Source: JAGQKC01 sp965223675
GTDB lineage: Bacteria > Nitrospirota > Nitrospiria > Nitrospirales > UBA8639
Direction: 5' to 3'
Length of the DNA: 64,000 nucleotides
Assembly: GCA_965223675.1 (NCBI GenBank)
Contig: OZ245013.1
Location: 1,054,001 to 1,118,000, forward strand
Positions within the stretch are counted from its first letter, which is position 1, and each line of letters opens with the position of its first letter. The translations under genes were made by a program, and so were the position numbers. The notes beneath the pieces are model-generated. The model worked only from the letters and a program-made list of their open reading frames with translations. It was not told where the DNA came from and did not search any database. Shown here piece by piece: positions 9,428-18,987 of this stretch.

Positions 9428-10054
9428 TTAGAGGTATTGCGGTCCAACTTTTCGCAACACTTCAATAATATATCTCGTTCCAGATATCACAGCGAAAAAT
9501 AGTGCAGCCCACAACAACCAGGTCCCTAACAGATGTAAGGAGACCAACGGAAGGATAATGACATCCTGAAGAATTAAACAGAGAATCCCGGAAATTTGAG
9601 ATACGACTTTAATTTTCCCGAGCGAATCTGCCGCAAAGATAAATCCTTCCCGCGCTGCAACAGCCCGTGCCCCCGTGACGATGATTTCCCGCGCAATGAT
9701 TCCTATAACAAGCCAGACCTCAACTCGTTGAAACTCAACCAAAAGAACCAGGCCTGCGGCAACGAGAAGCTTATCAGCGACAGGATCGAGTAGCTTCCCT
9801 AAGTTCGTAATTTGACCGCGCCGCCTCGCAACATGGCCGTCAAGTAAGTCTGTAAGCGCCGCAATGGCAAATACACATGCCGCCGCAAGAGATCGATCTT
9901 CAGTGGGATTTGAGAATAGATAGACAAACACAGGGATCAGAAGTATCCGAGAGAGCGTCAAGGAATTCGGTAGGTTAAAGTACTCCTCTTTTGCATGAGA
10001 ACGACCACTGGAGTGCTTTATCTTGACAGCCTGGGAGGTTGACATGAGTGACAT
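9428..10054 (-). CDS. pgsA: CDP-diacylglycerol-glycerol-3-phosphate 3-phosphatidyltransferase PgsA
   Basis: Makes phosphatidylglycerol phosphate in the inner membrane. The CDP-alcohol phosphatidyltransferase motif is intact: DLLDGHVARRRG followed by LGKLLDPVADK, giving the D-G-A-R-G-D-D pattern. The 208 residues include a ~25-residue polar N-terminal tail before the first hydrophobic stretch, so the true start may be internal; the SHAKEEYFNLPNSLTLSR region is where most family members begin. It is followed closely by plsY. Confidence 0.93.
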   Translation of the reverse strand: MSLMSTSQAVKIKHSSGRSHAKEEYFNLPNSLTLSRILLIPVFVYLFSNPTEDRSLAAACVFAIAALTDLLDGHVARRRGQITNLGKLLDPVADKLLVAAGLVLLVEFQRVEVWLVIGIIAREIIVTGARAVAAREGFIFAADSLGKIKVVSQISGILCLILQDVIILPLVSLHLLGTWLLWAALFFAVISGTRYIIEVLRKVGPQYL

Positions 10055-10125
10055 GGATTTTTGCTATTGGCGAAAAGACCAACTAGGAGTTAGTCATTTT
10101 TGTAAAATGCCCGTGCGGCGTGCCA

Positions 10126-10965
10126 TTAGGAGATCTTTTCTTTTTTGGCAGCTTCACAGATCGAGAGCAATTGTACCAATAATTCCCGTAAGTCTGATAG
10201 CCGAACCATATTGGGACCATCGGACGGAGCCGAGTCTGGGTCCGGATGAACCTCCATGAAAAACCCCTGGCACCCAACGGCTGCAGCCGCTCGAGCAAGA
10301 GGCGCCACAAATTCTCGTTGTCCCGACGAATGCGTGCCTCCCCCTCCGGGCAATTGGACGCTATGCGTCGCATCAAACACGACAGGATACCCAAACTGTC
10401 TCATAATTGGGAGCGCGCGCATATCCACGACAAGATTATTATACCCAAATGATGTACCTCGCTCGGTTAAAAGAATCTGCTTTCCTCCACTGTCTTCCAA
10501 CTTTTTCACCACATTTCCCATTTCAATGGGAGCGAGAAACTGTCCTTTTTTCACATTGACCACACGTCCTGTTTTTGCGGCCTCGATGAGTAAGTCTGTT
10601 TGGCGACATAAGAACGCAGGAATTTGCAACACATCAACGACTTCCGCGGCGCGAGGAACTTCATGAATATTATGAACATCCGTCAAGACAGGGATTTTGA
10701 TCTCTTCCTTTACTTTTTTCAGTATCGCGAGACCCTTATCTTGGCCAAGCCCACGAAAAGACGAAATTGATGTACGATTGGCTTTGTCATACGACGACTT
10801 AAAAATATATGGAATACCAAGGTCTTTGGTTATCTCCGAGACAGTCGCGGCCGTTTCGATGGCTAATTTTTCATTTTCGATAACACAGGGACCGGCAATG
10901 AGGAAATGAGGATTTTGTCCTCCAACCTTTAACGGGCCGATGTTCACTTCATGTTGCTTGATCAT
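10126..10965 (-). CDS. kdsA: 3-deoxy-D-manno-octulosonate 8-phosphate synthase KdsA
   Basis: Condenses arabinose-5-phosphate and PEP to Kdo-8-phosphate, the committed step toward the LPS inner-core sugar Kdo. The 279 residues match family length. Visible family stretches include LIAGPCVIEN, YIFKSSYDKANR, SFRGLGQDKG, TDVHN, the C-x-Q segment IPAFLCRQTDLL, and FDATHSVQLPGG. It lies 33 bp downstream of pyrG and in the same run as kdsB, so substrate (Kdo), cofactor (CTP) and activating enzyme are co-encoded. Confidence 0.97.
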   Translation of the reverse strand: MIKQHEVNIGPLKVGGQNPHFLIAGPCVIENEKLAIETAATVSEITKDLGIPYIFKSSYDKANRTSISSFRGLGQDKGLAILKKVKEEIKIPVLTDVHNIHEVPRAAEVVDVLQIPAFLCRQTDLLIEAAKTGRVVNVKKGQFLAPIEMGNVVKKLEDSGGKQILLTERGTSFGYNNLVVDMRALPIMRQFGYPVVFDATHSVQLPGGGGTHSSGQREFVAPLARAAAAVGCQGFFMEVHPDPDSAPSDGPNMVRLSDLRELLVQLLSICEAAKKEKIS

Positions 10966-10998
10966 ATGTATGAGTACTCTGACGAGAGGGCAGAAAAT

Positions 10999-12600
10999 TT
11001 AGCGGCCAAATTTCTTTTGTAAGGCCGCACCAATGAATGCCGTAAACAGAGGATGAGGGTGATGAAATCGAGAATGAAACTCTGGATGAAATTGCGTTCC
11101 GACAAACCAGGGATGATTCGGCAATTCGATGATTTCAGCCAGCGCGTTATCTGGAGAACAACCGCTCAACACAAGCCCTTTGGAGGTTAAGGACTCTCGG
11201 TACTCCATGTTAAATTCGTACCGATGTCGATGCCGTTCACTAACATCAGTTTGACCGTAGACCTTGTGCGCCAGTGTGCCCTCTACCACTCGGCACGGGA
11301 ACGCCCCTAAACGCATCGTGCCACCCATATCCTGGACATCCTGTTGTTCCGGCAATAAATCAATGACAGGATCCGGGGTCTTCGCATCGAACTCTGAACT
11401 ATTCGCCTTCGCGAAGCCGGCAATATTCCGTGCAAATTCTATCACCGCGCATTGCATCCCGAGACAGAGACCCAAATAGGGAATTTTTCGTTCTCGAGCA
11501 AAGCGAATGGCCTCTACCTTGCCTTCAATCCCTCGAATGCCAAATCCACCTGGAATCATAATTCCATCCGCATCTTGAAGAAGACGATCTGGTCCCATTT
11601 TTTCAAGATCGCCTGACTCCACCCAGGAAATTCGAACCCCTGCTTCATCCTGTAGACCTCCATGAATCAACGCCTCAGACAGACTTTTATACGATTCTTT
11701 GGAGTCCACATATTTGCCAACGAGTGCGATCATCACCTCGTGTTTGGGACGTTTAATTTTTTGGACCAAGGCATCCCAATCTCGTAAATTTGGCGGTCCC
11801 GTCTCTAAACGCAAAGAACGAACAATTAATTCATCCAGTCCTTCTTTGCGTAAGACAATCGGAACTTCATACACCGTCTCAACATCTTTGGCGGTAATCA
11901 CCGATTCTTTATCAACATTACAAAATAGGGCGATTTTTTCCTTGACCGAGGGAGGAAGGTAGCGATCAGTGCGACAGAGAAGAATATTGGCTTGGATACC
12001 AATTTCGCGTAATTTATTCACGGAATGTTGTGTCAGTTTTGTCTTTAATTCACCGGCTGTTTTGATATAGGGCACTAATGTCAAATGGATATACAAAACA
12101 TTTTCTCGCCCCACATCAAACGGCATCTGCCGAATCGCTTCTAAAAATGGTAGGCTTTCAATATCGCCGACCGTCCCCCCGATTTCGACAATCACGACAT
12201 CCACATCATGCGAGACATGTAAGATTGTCTGCTTAATTTCATCTGTAATGTGGGGAACGACTTGGACTGTCCCTCCCAAATATTCACCTTTCCGTTCTTT
12301 TTTAATCACCGAATCATAGATCTTTCCTGTCGTGCAATTATTCTCTTTGCTTAATCGAACCGAAGTGAATCGTTCATAATGCCCAAGATCTAAATCCGTC
12401 TCGGCGCCATCATCCGTCACATAGACTTCACCATGTTGGTAAGGATTCATCGTGCCGGGATCGACATTGATATACGGATCAAGCTTTAAAAACGAGATTT
12501 TTAACCCTCGACTTTCAAGCAATTGTCCGATTGAAGCAGAAGCCAACCCTTTCCCAAGTGATGAAACAACTCCGCCGGTGACAAAAATAAATTTACTCAT
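10999..12600 (-). CDS. pyrG: CTP synthase PyrG
   Basis: Aminates UTP to CTP with glutamine. The 533 residues show both expected halves: an N-terminal synthetase domain beginning KFIFVTGGVVSSLGKG and containing the SILKLDPYIN-type ATP site, and a C-terminal class I glutamine amidotransferase with the nucleophile Cys in LGLCLGMQ and a C-terminal HPEF catalytic His-Glu. The gene sits between kdsB and kdsA, a familiar arrangement that couples CTP supply to CMP-Kdo formation. Confidence 0.98.
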   Translation of the reverse strand: MSKFIFVTGGVVSSLGKGLASASIGQLLESRGLKISFLKLDPYINVDPGTMNPYQHGEVYVTDDGAETDLDLGHYERFTSVRLSKENNCTTGKIYDSVIKKERKGEYLGGTVQVVPHITDEIKQTILHVSHDVDVVIVEIGGTVGDIESLPFLEAIRQMPFDVGRENVLYIHLTLVPYIKTAGELKTKLTQHSVNKLREIGIQANILLCRTDRYLPPSVKEKIALFCNVDKESVITAKDVETVYEVPIVLRKEGLDELIVRSLRLETGPPNLRDWDALVQKIKRPKHEVMIALVGKYVDSKESYKSLSEALIHGGLQDEAGVRISWVESGDLEKMGPDRLLQDADGIMIPGGFGIRGIEGKVEAIRFARERKIPYLGLCLGMQCAVIEFARNIAGFAKANSSEFDAKTPDPVIDLLPEQQDVQDMGGTMRLGAFPCRVVEGTLAHKVYGQTDVSERHRHRYEFNMEYRESLTSKGLVLSGCSPDNALAEIIELPNHPWFVGTQFHPEFHSRFHHPHPLFTAFIGAALQKKFGR

Positions 12601-12618
12601 TGATATGTCATCATTGTG

Positions 12619-13413
12619 TTAGGTTGTGAATACTGAACTCGGTGGACTGAGTGACTGCTCCGAATGCCGCGAAAATTGTGTTGACGCGGCATCCAGCTCC
12701 TCGGGTCGATCAATCCGAAGAGATGGGTGCTTGGTCTCCCACACACGAATCGACATCCCATGTTCCAGTGCGCGAAGCTGCTCGAGTTTTTCGGCATCTT
12801 CCAACGTTCCGGTCGGCAAACTTGCAAACTGCAACAGGGCCTCACGTCGAAATACGTAAATACCTAAATGACCAAAATGCACAACTGGCTCGACGGACTC
12901 TGTTTGCCTATCACGTACAAATGGAATAGGCAACCGAGAAAAATATACGGCGTGTCCGCTCGCATCGGTCACGACTTTTACGAGTGCCGTATCCTGTAAT
13001 TCATCGTGTGTCAGTAGCTGTCGTTTGAGTGTGCCAATCTGACTCTTGCTCCTCAAGAACGGATCGAGTAAATCCTGTAAGAGCGAAGGGTGTAAAGGAA
13101 TTTCATCGGCCTGAAGATTCACGATGATGGAACAATCGATGTCAGCCGCCGCCTTGGCCACGCGATCTGTGCCGGTGCGACATGGGGTATCGATGATCAT
13201 GGCCTGCCCGCCAAACGTTTGAACGGCCTGAAAGATACGATCATCATCAGTGACGACACGAACTTCGGAAACTCCTGAAGTCTGAAGCGCCGCCTGATAG
13301 ACATGTTGAATCAACGGTCGACCAGCCATGAGGGCTAATGGTTTCCCAGGAAATCGCGTTGATCCATAACGGGCAGGAATCACTACCCCAACCGATGATC
13401 GATCCTCAGGCAT
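12619..13413 (-). CDS. kdsB: CMP-Kdo synthetase KdsB
   Basis: Cytidylyltransferase that activates Kdo with CTP before transfer to lipid A. 264 residues. The nucleotide-binding N-terminus reads VIPARYGSTRFPGKPL, followed by the VVTDDDRI and NLQADEI (usually NxQGDEP) stretches and HFGHLGIYVFRR. The A-for-G change in the QGDE segment (QADE) is seen in some homologues. It overlaps the hldA stop by 8 bp and precedes pyrG by 18 bp, so it lies inside one transcription unit. Confidence 0.95.
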   Translation of the reverse strand: MPEDRSSVGVVIPARYGSTRFPGKPLALMAGRPLIQHVYQAALQTSGVSEVRVVTDDDRIFQAVQTFGGQAMIIDTPCRTGTDRVAKAAADIDCSIIVNLQADEIPLHPSLLQDLLDPFLRSKSQIGTLKRQLLTHDELQDTALVKVVTDASGHAVYFSRLPIPFVRDRQTESVEPVVHFGHLGIYVFRREALLQFASLPTGTLEDAEKLEQLRALEHGMSIRVWETKHPSLRIDRPEELDAASTQFSRHSEQSLSPPSSVFTT

Positions 13414-14383
13414 TGCGTAAAGCTTTCTTGAGCTGATCTTGAGTCACGCTCGCCGTTCCGACCATACCCACCACGACACCAGCCGCCTGATTCGCAAGAA
13501 ACGCCGCATCGCGAAACGACGCTCCGGTGCTCATGGCCAGTGACATGGTGCTCACGACGGTATCTCCCGCTCCGGTCACATCAAAAACCTGACGGGCTTT
13601 TGATGGGATATGAAGCCCTTTTTTTTTGCCTTCATACAGGCTCATCCCTAACTCTCCACGCGTAATCAGCACAGCCTGGCAGCGAATTTTTTTTAACAAC
13701 CTCTGGCCAATCTCATCGATTGGTTGCTCAGTACTCCCAATCGCACCCGCAGCCTGATAGGCTTCAACATGGTTAGGTGTTATCGCCGTCACGCCATGAT
13801 AATGTGAAAAATGCTCAACTTTGGGGTCGACAATGATCGGAACGTGATGCCGTGATGCGACTGCTGAGAGACCCTCCATCAGTGATGCTGTGATCACGCC
13901 TTTCGCATAATCAGAAATGACCAGACACGAAATTTCAGGTAACCGGGAGATCACATACCGAAGCACCTTTCGTTCTGTTGCCAACGACAGATTGTTTTGC
14001 TGCTCGACATCAAATCGGACAATTTGCTGATTGTGTGCAATCACTCGAGTTTTGCGCGTCGTTGGACGAGACGCATCGATGACCACACCGCCACGACCTC
14101 GTCGGAAGACCCCAAGCGCCTTTAGGAGTGCATGCCCCCCTTCATCAGAGCCAATCACTCCACACAGGTCAGCTTGCCCTCCGAGAGACACAACGTTTCG
14201 ATAGACATTCGCGGCTCCCCCAAGACACAGAGACTCGGAATCAACATGGACGACAGGAACAGGAGCCTCAGGAGAAACACGATTAACTTTACCCCAGATA
14301 AAATGATCTAAAATCAGATCGCCAAGAACCAGGACCTTGGCTCGAGAAAATCGTTGAATGTACTTCTCTAGTTTTTTGGTCAT
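13406..14383 (-). CDS. hldA: D-glycero-beta-D-manno-heptose-7-phosphate kinase (HldA/RfaE1 type)
   Basis: PfkB-family sugar kinase that phosphorylates heptose-7-phosphate at C1 on the way to ADP-heptose for the LPS core. 325 residues. The N-terminus has VLGDLILDHFIWGKVNRVSPEAPVPVV, typical of RfaE domain I, and the PfkB C-terminal signature is DVTGAGDTVV. The cytidylyltransferase half of bifunctional HldE is absent, so this is the single-domain form and an HldC-type enzyme must be elsewhere. It is translationally coupled to kdsB. Confidence 0.93.
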   Translation of the reverse strand: MTKKLEKYIQRFSRAKVLVLGDLILDHFIWGKVNRVSPEAPVPVVHVDSESLCLGGAANVYRNVVSLGGQADLCGVIGSDEGGHALLKALGVFRRGRGGVVIDASRPTTRKTRVIAHNQQIVRFDVEQQNNLSLATERKVLRYVISRLPEISCLVISDYAKGVITASLMEGLSAVASRHHVPIIVDPKVEHFSHYHGVTAITPNHVEAYQAAGAIGSTEQPIDEIGQRLLKKIRCQAVLITRGELGMSLYEGKKKGLHIPSKARQVFDVTGAGDTVVSTMSLAMSTGASFRDAAFLANQAAGVVVGMVGTASVTQDQLKKALRNA

Positions 14384-14457
14384 GCGCTACAGTGCAAGTG
14401 CGGAAACTAAATATCTGGCCATTCCTCTCTAGAAAGTGAGCACGATAATAGTCCGGT

Positions 14458-15222
14458 CTAACGTATCAGCTTGCCGATCCGTTCCCAGCGAACCCAATCC
14501 GCCCATGTTCCCTGTCCATTCCATGACCAATAGCTCATAAACGCTTTCCCCTTGATCTTATTCATTTTCACAAACCCCCAAAATCGGCTGTCTAAACTCT
14601 GATCGCGATTGTCTCCCATCACGAAATAGGAGTTTTCAGGTACGGTAATCGGCCCAAAATTGTCACGCTGATTAATGTGTCCGTCAATAATCCCTGGATC
14701 GATTCGCTGCGTGTAGGCCTCATCTTTAAGTGGTTGTCCATTGATGTAGACCACCTTGTTTTTAGTAAAGATGGTATCACCGGGTAAACCAATTATTCGT
14801 TTAATAAAGTCTTTTTCTTCATCTTCTGGAAAGCGAAAGACGATGATGTCTCCACGTTGCGGATCTCCAAACTTCCACATGATTTTTGACGAGTAGCACG
14901 TGATCGGAGGAAAACTGACTTGCATTTTACAGTCGGTTGGCCACTGCAGGCCGTAGGCCAGCTTACTCACGAGAATATGATCACCGATTAGGAGAGTCGG
15001 AATCATAGAACCTGAAGGAATTTTAAAGGCTTGAACGACAAAGACACGAATCACAAATGCCAGGATAATCGCGATGACAATCGCTTCGGCATACTCTCGA
15101 ATAATGGATTTATTCGAGCCTTCTCCTTCGCCTTCTTCACTCACCGGTGACGAAGATGTTTCTTTCATGATTTTCTCAGGCTGTTTATGCATTTCGTCTT
15201 CCGATGGCGTCATATTAATCAT
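14458..15222 (-). CDS. lepB: Signal peptidase I LepB
   Basis: Membrane protease that removes Sec/Tat signal peptides. 254 residues: an acidic N-terminal tail (1-38), one membrane helix (about 45-66), then the S26 catalytic core. The nucleophile is Ser72 in PSGSM and the general base Lys141 in DFIKRIIGLPGD; the MGDNRDQSLDSR box is intact. An insertion of about 25 residues (93-118) lies between the Ser and Lys regions. The start overlaps the lepA stop, the classic lepA-lepB pairing. Confidence 0.97.
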   Translation of the reverse strand: MINMTPSEDEMHKQPEKIMKETSSSPVSEEGEGEGSNKSIIREYAEAIVIAIILAFVIRVFVVQAFKIPSGSMIPTLLIGDHILVSKLAYGLQWPTDCKMQVSFPPITCYSSKIMWKFGDPQRGDIIVFRFPEDEEKDFIKRIIGLPGDTIFTKNKVVYINGQPLKDEAYTQRIDPGIIDGHINQRDNFGPITVPENSYFVMGDNRDQSLDSRFWGFVKMNKIKGKAFMSYWSWNGQGTWADWVRWERIGKLIR

Positions 15223-17071
15223 TTTCGGTCTTGAGGATGGCTAAAAACGCTTCTTGGGGCACTTCCACACGTCCTAACTGTTTCATGCGTTTCTTGCCCT
15301 CTTTCTGTTTCGCCCATAATTTTCGTTTTCGCGAGATGTCTCCACCATAACATTTCGCAGTCACATTTTTTTTCAGGGCCCCAACGGTCTCGCGGGCAAT
15401 AATGCGATTCCCGATCGCAGCCTGAATTGCCACCTCAAACATTTGCCGGGGAATGAGTTCTTTCATTTTTTCCGCTAATTGTCGTCCCCGACTTTGGGCC
15501 TTGTCTTTATGAGTAATCACCGAAAGCGCATCCACATTTTCGCCGTTGAGCAGGAGGTCCAGCTTGACTAACTCAGACGGACGGTACCCCGTGAGTTCAT
15601 AATCAAGAGAGGCGTAGCCTTGGGTTCGTGATTTGAGGCGGTCATAAAAATCTAACACCATCTCGTTTAATGGCAACTCATAGGTCAACATGACACGAGT
15701 CGGATCTAGATACTGCAATCCCTGCTGTACGCCCCGGCGTTCTTGACAGAGTTGCAAGATATTCCCGACATAGCGTTCGGGGGTAATGATGGTGGCTTTA
15801 ATGAATGGCTCTTCCATTTTCTCGATCATCGAAGGGTCTGGCAATTTTGCAGGATTATCAATGTCGAGCACATCACCCTTCGTCGTATAGACACGATAGA
15901 TCACGGTCGGCGCAGTACTAATCAGGTCTAGGTTGTATTCACGTTCAAGCCGTTCGCGAATAATTTCCATGTGCAACAAGCCCAGGAAACCACAACGAAA
16001 CCCAAAACCTAACGCCAAAGACGTTTCAGGTTCATACCCAAATGAAGAGTCATTCAGACGAAGTTTTTCTAACGAATCCCGCAAATCTTCAAACTTTGAA
16101 TTATCGATGGTATACAGTCCACAAAACACCACCGGTTTCACATCTTGATAGCCTGGCAGAGGTTCCGGAGCCGGTCGGCTTGCATCGGTGATAGTATCTC
16201 CGATTTTGGTATCTGAAAGATCTTTCATCCCCGCACACAAATAGCCAACCTCCCCCGTTCCTAGACGAGAGGTTTTCGTTCGTTTGGGAGTAAATATGCC
16301 GACTTCATTAACTTCAAAAACTCGCTGGTTCGACATCATTTGTATTTTCATGCCTGGAGTAATTTCCCCATCGAGGACTCGAAGCAAGACGATCGCACCC
16401 TGATAGCTATCAAACCAGGAGTCAAAAATGAGCGCTTTGAGTTCTCGATCAGAAGAGCCCTTGGGAGGTGGTATGCTCTGCACGACCGCTTCCAACACAT
16501 CTGGCACTCCCCGTCCATCTTTTGCGCTAATATAATGAGTCTCATCAACATCAAGACCTAATGTATCTTGAATTTGCTGTTTGACGCCCTCAATATCCGC
16601 ACTCGCTAAATCGACTTTATTAATCACGGGAATAATGGTCAGATCGTTAGCAATCGCTAAATACACATTCGCAATCGTCTGAGCCTCAACTCCTTGAGTC
16701 GCGTCAACGAGTAATAACGCGCCTTCACACGCCGCCAAACTGCGTGAGACTTCGTAAGTAAAATCTACATGACCTGGGGTATCTATCAGATTGAGAAGGT
16801 ATTCATTACCATCTTTGGATCGAAATTTCGTGGTGACGGCATGAGCCTTGATAGTAATACCACGTTCCCGCTCAAGGTCCATCGCATCCAGGTACTGTTC
16901 CCGGAATTCTCGCTTTGTGATGGCCCCCGTAATTTCAAGGAACCTATCAGCAAGGGTGGATTTTCCGTGATCGATATGAGCGATAATGCAGAAGTTACGA
17001 ATGCAAGATAGCTGCGGTTGGTCTTTCATCTCCAATTGCTTGATTGTAGTAAGCATTTTCCAGGTTGTCAA
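15215..17071 (-). CDS. lepA: Elongation factor 4 / ribosome back-translocase LepA
   Basis: Translational GTPase that acts on stalled ribosomes. G1 reads AHIDHGKST, with RERGITIKAH, DTPGHVDF and NKVDL following, and the LepA-specific C-terminal domain is present (SRKRKLWAKQKEGKKRMK). The open frame gives 618 residues, but the family usually starts 5-10 residues before the CIRNFCIIAH strand, so the Met at 17029 or 17056 is more likely than the TTG at 17071; none has a strong ribosome site. It is divergent from bioA across 48 bp and overlaps lepB. Confidence 0.97.
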   Translation of the reverse strand: MTTWKMLTTIKQLEMKDQPQLSCIRNFCIIAHIDHGKSTLADRFLEITGAITKREFREQYLDAMDLERERGITIKAHAVTTKFRSKDGNEYLLNLIDTPGHVDFTYEVSRSLAACEGALLLVDATQGVEAQTIANVYLAIANDLTIIPVINKVDLASADIEGVKQQIQDTLGLDVDETHYISAKDGRGVPDVLEAVVQSIPPPKGSSDRELKALIFDSWFDSYQGAIVLLRVLDGEITPGMKIQMMSNQRVFEVNEVGIFTPKRTKTSRLGTGEVGYLCAGMKDLSDTKIGDTITDASRPAPEPLPGYQDVKPVVFCGLYTIDNSKFEDLRDSLEKLRLNDSSFGYEPETSLALGFGFRCGFLGLLHMEIIRERLEREYNLDLISTAPTVIYRVYTTKGDVLDIDNPAKLPDPSMIEKMEEPFIKATIITPERYVGNILQLCQERRGVQQGLQYLDPTRVMLTYELPLNEMVLDFYDRLKSRTQGYASLDYELTGYRPSELVKLDLLLNGENVDALSVITHKDKAQSRGRQLAEKMKELIPRQMFEVAIQAAIGNRIIARETVGALKKNVTAKCYGGDISRKRKLWAKQKEGKKRMKQLGRVEVPQEAFLAILKTEND

Positions 17072-17119
17072 AAAAGGAAGATGCCACCTATACTCGCCTA
17101 AAATTTACGGTTTTTAGCG

Positions 17120-18490
17120 ATGAAACGCCGTTTATCTACCCAATCATTGACTGCCCTAGATCATCAATACCTTTGGCATCCCTTTACGCAAATGAAGGAA
17201 TGGGTCGAGGAAGGCCTTATTATCATTGAACGTGGGGAAGGGCCCTATCTATACGATACGAATGGGCGTCAATACTTGGATGGAACGTCCTCCATTTGGG
17301 TCAACATTCATGGGCATCAGCATCCCAAGATCGACCAGGCTCTTCGACGTCAGCTCAAGAAAGTCGGCCATAGTACGATGTTGGGGCTTTCTAGCCCCCC
17401 AGCCATTTTATTGGCCAAGAAGCTCATAGACGTAGCACCCCCAGGTTTATCGCGTGTGTTTTATTCAGACGATGGATCAACCGCTGTCGAAGTCGCCTTA
17501 AAAATGGCCATTCAATATTGGGCTCAAGTTAAACCAGCCATAAAAACTAAACGAAAGTTCATCCATCTTAGTCAGGCCTATCATGGGGACACTTTGGGAG
17601 GCATGAGTGTCAGTGGAGTCGAACTTTTTCACAAGCCATTTCATTCAGTTCTCTTTCAATCCCATGAAATTCCACAACACCATTGTTATCGTTGTCCATT
17701 GAATCTCACCTACCCATCGTGTCACACAGACTGTCTCACTCCACTTGAAGATTTACTCAAGAAAAAGCACAAAGAGATTGCTGGTGTCGTGATTGAACCG
17801 ATGGTCCAAGCTGTAGCCGGCATCATCCCCTCCCCTCCTGAATATGTAAAGAAAGTCAGAGATCTCTGCACTAAATTTAATGTATTACTTATAGCTGATG
17901 AGGTAGCCACAGGTTTTGGTCGAACAGGACGGATGTTTGCCTGCGAACATGAGGAGATCAGCCCAGACCTTATGGCTATTTCCAAAGGATTGACGGGTGG
18001 CTACATGCCCTTAGCCGCAACTCTGACGACAGAGAAAATTTATGAGGCATTTTTAGGAGAGTACGATGACTGGAAGACGTTCTTTCATGGACACAGTTAT
18101 ACTGGAAATCCTCTTGGATGTGTTGCAGCCTTGGCAAACTTGCAAATTTTCAAGGAAGAACGAACGCTAGAAAAACTCAACAAAAAGATTAAATTACTCA
18201 ATGAACTATTGAGGCCTTTAGAAAATGAACCAATTGTGGGAGACATTCGTCAAATTGGATTTATGGTAGGCATCGAACTCGTCAAAAACAAGAAAACCAA
18301 AACACCTTTTCCGCTCGCGGACCGAATAGGGCATCAAGTTGCCAAAGCATGTCAGAAGCGTGGCCTACTCATCCGTCCCATCGGAAATGTCTTAGTCCTT
18401 CTTCCTCCACTCTGTGTGAGTGCTGAAGAACTCAAGAAAATGATGAAGATTCTTGAGAAGTCTATTCAATCCGTCCAGAAGTTCGCCTGA
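17120..18490 (+). CDS. bioA: Adenosylmethionine-8-amino-7-oxononanoate aminotransferase BioA
   Basis: PLP enzyme of biotin synthesis that transfers the SAM amino group to KAPA to give DAPA. 456 residues. Family features are LWHPFTQMKEW near the N-terminus, the YHGDTLGGMSVSG segment, LLIADEVATGFGRTG, and the PLP-binding Lys in AISKGLTGGYMPLA. A CPLNLTYPSCHTDCL cysteine-rich insert sits at about 193-210. No other bio genes are in the window, so the pathway is split. Confidence 0.95.
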   Translation: MKRRLSTQSLTALDHQYLWHPFTQMKEWVEEGLIIIERGEGPYLYDTNGRQYLDGTSSIWVNIHGHQHPKIDQALRRQLKKVGHSTMLGLSSPPAILLAKKLIDVAPPGLSRVFYSDDGSTAVEVALKMAIQYWAQVKPAIKTKRKFIHLSQAYHGDTLGGMSVSGVELFHKPFHSVLFQSHEIPQHHCYRCPLNLTYPSCHTDCLTPLEDLLKKKHKEIAGVVIEPMVQAVAGIIPSPPEYVKKVRDLCTKFNVLLIADEVATGFGRTGRMFACEHEEISPDLMAISKGLTGGYMPLAATLTTEKIYEAFLGEYDDWKTFFHGHSYTGNPLGCVAALANLQIFKEERTLEKLNKKIKLLNELLRPLENEPIVGDIRQIGFMVGIELVKNKKTKTPFPLADRIGHQVAKACQKRGLLIRPIGNVLVLLPPLCVSAEELKKMMKILEKSIQSVQKFA

Positions 18491-18616
18491 CTTTCACCAA
18501 AAAGAACGTGTTGTTGTTTAGAGATAATCTGTAGTTGTCGTTCCCTGATTTTACAATCTCTTAACCGTCGATAGTGGAGATTTTTCCCATTTTCCATAAA
18601 CCTGAGTTGCGTAATA

Positions 18617-18632
18617 GTAATATATATATTAC
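18617..18632. promoter_or_regulatory. 16-bp AT palindrome upstream of the toxin-antitoxin pair
   Basis: GTAATATATATATTAC is a perfect palindrome ending ten bases before the GTG of the toxin frame. The position fits an autoregulatory operator bound by the antitoxin or the complex, as is usual in type II modules. Binding itself is inference. Confidence 0.45.
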
Positions 18633-18642
18633 AGTATAGGGA

Positions 18643-18987
18643 GTGGCTATCTGATACACGATTGAAGAATACATCACCGAAGGCGGTAAGACACCGTTTC
18701 GTAATTGGTTCAACCACCTGAAAGATCAGACGGCTCAAAGAAAAATCGCCGTCAGATTACGCCGAGCCAGTTTCGGAAACTTTGGCGATTGTAAACGGAT
18801 CAAAGGAGCCCAAGGCCTCTGGGAAATGCGGGAACATTACGGCGGAGGTTACCGTATCTATTATTCTGTAAAAGACAAGACGGTAGTGTTATTGCTGGCG
18901 GGATCGACCAAAAAAGACCAGACGAAAGCGATCGCCAAAGCCAAGGACTATCTTGTTGATTTTGAAAGGAGGCATCGTCATGACTAG
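18643..18987 (+). pseudogene. HigB/RelE-type toxin reading frame interrupted by TGA at codon 4
   Basis: From 18655 to the TAG at 18985 the frame encodes about 110 residues of the addiction-module killer (HigB-like, PF05973) type: TIEEYITEGGKTPFRNWF near the N-terminus, then KRIKGAQGLWEMREHYGGGYRIYY and the C-terminal LLLAGSTKKDQTKAIAKAKDYL. The expected start is the GTG at 18643 (GTG GCT ATC), but codon 4 is TGA where CGA (Arg) would restore the usual opening. No ATG, GTG or TTG lies between the TGA and the conserved core. The frame overlaps the antitoxin ATG by 8 bp. It is either a dead toxin, a base-call error, or one using a rare start. Confidence 0.65.

Noticed and set aside
18953..18982. 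Antitoxin start at the upstream TTG
   Set aside because: AGGAGG lies seven bases before the ATG at 18980; the TTG has no site.
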